Shown here: positions 61,625 through 64,000 of the stretch, one piece after another
How the letters are laid out: each line of letters starts with the position of its first letter
How positions within the stretch are numbered: the first letter of the stretch is position 1
Assembly (NCBI GenBank): GCA_963969395.1
Contig: OZ017798.1
Coordinates: forward strand, 26,280,173-26,344,172
Length of the DNA stretch: 64,000 nt
Direction of reading: 5' to 3'
Source: Pseudoscleropodium purum
Taxonomy: Eukaryota > Streptophyta > Bryopsida > Hypnales > Brachytheciaceae
Notes under the pieces: model-generated
What the model was told of the DNA's origin: nothing
What the model saw: only the letters and a program-made list of their open reading frames with translations
Databases searched by the model: none
Made by a program: the position numbers and the translations under genes

Positions 61625-62533
61625 ATTCAATTGATCCTCATAAATCTATTTTTATAATCTTCTTGACTTAGTTAGTGCTTTGAATACTTGGACTACACAT
61701 TCTTATCACTCAAAAATTTTCCATTTTATCAATATTAACCCTTGAGAACTCAACACGTATTTGCTAAAATCCACCCGACCCTTTTTCAATTCATCCTATT
61801 CAAACTATCACCTAAAAAGAGATTCACATAAATTGACCATATTGATTGGTAGTGGAAATATACATAGAGCTTTAGAGAATGGAACACATCATTTAATTGA
61901 ACCATTGAAAAGTTTATAATTCTCAAAATCTTTAAGTTTTGAAAGGCCATGTTTGATGCACTAGGGTCCTCAAGGGTTGATATGACCATTCCAATTTAGC
62001 CCCCCACAGTCCACACTTGACACTTTGAAATGCACCATTTTTATTAACAAGTATAAAGTAAGACCAACATGTCCATGTCCCATATATAGTGTAAGTTTTG
62101 GAGGGTGTCTTTTTGAAGGGATAGTTAATGAATTCACTTCAATCACTTCACTAAATGATTTCTCACTTAAATAAGTGATTGAATTAATAACCTCCATATC
62201 TATATTTTTTTCATAATCCTTGATATCTATATTTCTCCTTGAATATGCTAGATAATTACAATCCATATAGAATCAACGGCTATATCCCATATATCCCCCA
62301 AATTTGAATCCATATGTTGTACCATATCAATAATCCATATAACATTTGTATATTGTATATCATATTCATATGTATTTAATATTCCATACACATCCCATAT
62401 ATCATACCCATGTTTATTTATTTATTTTTGATTTGTGGAGGTTAATAGTTAATTAATTGATAAAATAAATGTTTCTTCTTTTTTTAGGAGATAGAGATAG
62501 TACTATATAATAGAAGTAATTCCTCTATACTTC
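61625..62533. other. AT-rich DNA with ATCCATAT-type simple sequence
   Basis: A minus-strand frame near 61970-62266 has no recognisable domain. From 62290 to 62410 ATCCATAT, CATATG and TATCATA words are densely repeated, as at 63690-63830. Confidence 0.45.
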
Positions 62534-62813
62534 CATTAGAGAAAATTTCAACCCTTTGAAAGGCTATTTGATTGCATGCAAATGGAAAAAAATCAACCCA
62601 AATCTTAGTCATAGAGAATCTTGCCAATTTGTGTCTACTTGTGTCCTTGCTGGGATTGGTGATTAAAAGTTCTACATATTTTTTATTTTAAAATGAAATT
62701 AAAATTGAAAATTGAAAACATATGAAATTTAAAAAACTATATTTTATTTCACTATATTTGCACATTATTTGAAAGTCAAACAACCCTCTACAAGGCCCAA
62801 ATTTTTTCTAATG
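62534..62813 (+). mobile_element. Family B element, copy 7
   Basis: Left end CATTAGAGAAAATTTCAACC and right end AGGCCCAAATTTTTTCTAAT(G) are inverted repeats, with AACCCT/CCCTC words just inside. The interior is AT-rich and non-coding, about 280 bp. Confidence 0.7.
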
Positions 62814-63179
62814 AACACACCATTTCATTTATTAATGATAGAAAATAATTGATAGTGAGTATTGAATGACATGTAGTAAATAATAGAAGCCAATTTGATC
62901 TTTCAATAAAGGGATTTTTAGGAAATTCAAAGTGATAATTGCCTATTTTATTAAATTGATTGAATTTTACAACTTTGGTATTTTTTAGAGCCCTCCAATA
63001 AAAAAACTACATAACTACTGTATGCAAGTCCCAATCCTAGTGTATGAGCTATGAGCTTTTGGTATAGATGAATGCCTATAAATTTTTGCTTCCAAAAATC
63101 ACCCAATCTAAAATAATTGATCCCATTTGAACCACAATTTTGTTGTGCAAGAAAAATAATTCTTGTCATGTACTTGTGT

Positions 63180-63474
63180 CATTAGGGGAGATTTGAGGCT
63201 TGTAGAGGGTCATTTTGGGCCTATTCCTATCGTTGTTCCCCTTGTAGCAAAGGGTACGGTGGCTGTCAGAAAAAAAAATTTCAAAAAGAAAAAAAAGTAG
63301 TTCTTAAAATGCAAAAAAAAGTTGAAAAAATATTTTAATTTTTTTTTTGGAAAGTGATGTGGCACTCTTGTGACCACATTGGACTGCACTACTGGCATCA
63401 TTCTCAACATGTTTACAACATTTTCAGGCCATGATAATTTATAGTCTCTTGTTGGCCTCAAAAATCCTCTAATG
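63180..63474 (+). mobile_element. Family B element, copy 8
   Basis: Left end CATTAGGGGAGATTTGAGGC and right end TTGGCCTCAAAAATCCTCTA(ATG) are clear inverted repeats. Inside, GGGCCTATTCCTATCGTTGT and TGGCTGTCAGAAAAAAAAAT match copy 6, and AAGTGATGTGGCACTCTTGT matches the family centre. About 295 bp, non-coding. Confidence 0.8.
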
Positions 63475-63938
63475 GAAATACATATCATTGAAGAATTTTT
63501 CCTACAATAGTCTTATTTAAAGTTGTGTTACTGGATAGTCTAGTAGTTATTGCCACTTTTCAATGCATTGTGACACAGTGCATTGAAATTTCAAAATTTT
63601 AGATTAAAAATTTTAATTTCCAACCACCCGTCATCCTTCTTGTAATTTTCAGAAACCAACTTGTTTAACAATCAATATGGGACGATTCATCCCGTATCCA
63701 TATTTGGTACTATATTTGTATTCAATATTTAGTATATATTCATATGCCATATTGTATTCGTATCCTATATCCATATTCAGTATATATTTGTATGCAATAT
63801 TGTATCTATATCCAATATTTCATATTTAGACGACTCAAATTAAATCTCACAAGATCAACGGCTTGTGATTTTTTGAGAGAGGGGGGGGGGGGGGGCAACT
63901 AATGCAAATTAGGGGGGTATGTCTCTTTTCAATGTATT
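63475..63938. other. AT-rich DNA ending in a G run
   Basis: From 63690 to 63830 there is TATTTGTAT/ATCCATAT-type simple sequence. A run of 15 G lies at 63881-63895 and a second, shorter one (AGGGGGGTA) near 63911. No gene. Confidence 0.5.
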
Positions 63939-64000
63939 TGTTACGAACTAGTTCGTAACAGCTGGACTGGGAGGGCAGTTATAGCGGTTCTATCAGGGAA
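63939..64000. mobile_element. Possible LTR edge with a 22-bp perfect palindrome
   Basis: The 22 bp at 63939-63960 form a perfect palindrome whose left half is TGTTACGAACT. Sequence composition changes after it (GCTGGACTGGGAGGGCAGTT, then AGCGGTTC). Plant copia LTRs commonly start TGTTA and may carry a short inverted repeat there, so this may be the left edge of an LTR running out of the window. Only 62 bp are visible. Confidence 0.35.

Overview
The window looks like nuclear DNA of a land plant, probably a seed-free one (moss, lycophyte or fern grade). This is inferred, not shown. Support: a plastid-type alpha/beta hydrolase with seven exons and GT-AG introns, a germin-like protein, a plant U-box/ARM ligase, a plant-type TAF5, and a piggyBac-class transposase relic (a superfamily rarely reported in flowering plants). 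Genes are sparse and near 50% GC. They sit in very AT-rich DNA full of small decayed repeats. There are no operons, CRISPR arrays, rRNA genes or clear tRNA genes.

Layout. 1-5.9 kb: a piggyBac-like transposase relic on the minus strand, about 979 codons in one frame, broken by 12 stops and no visible frameshift. 5.9-7.2 kb: single-exon F-box gene (+). 8.4-12.1 kb: seven-exon chloroplast alpha/beta hydrolase (-), whose exon structure I resolved to a 392-residue protein. 12.1-34 kb: gene-free AT-rich DNA with a diverged tandem array (14.4-15.2 kb), an LTR-like direct repeat pair (17.9-20.7 kb) and several inverted-repeat elements. 34-37 kb: a higher-GC island with one hypothetical ORF (-). 37-46 kb: AT-rich DNA with more small elements. 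46.0-47.9 kb: U-box/ARM gene (-), with a tandem duplicate of its 3' end beyond its stop. 49.5-53 kb: small transposons. 53.4-56.1 kb: a small membrane-protein-like ORF, a three-unit tandem repeat, and an intronless full-length TAF5 gene (+). 59.3-60.0 kb: secreted germin-like protein (+). 61-64 kb: more small elements, and at the very end a 22-bp palindrome that may be the edge of an LTR element.

The genes do not form one pathway: protein turnover (F-box, U-box), basal transcription (TAF5), plastid hydrolysis and cell-wall/apoplast chemistry (germin). The recurrent theme between them is small non-autonomous DNA transposons. I defined at least four families by shared termini (A: GGGTGAATGCAAGAAAC; B: CATTAGRRRATTTTTG-like; C: long imperfect inverted arms; D: ATGGTGAATTTCATTAAAA-like) plus a 0.65-kb dispersed repeat (E). 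The most unusual signals are the piggyBac relic, whose stops are only TAG or TGA, and a perfect 34-bp direct repeat flanking a family-B element inside a family-A copy.
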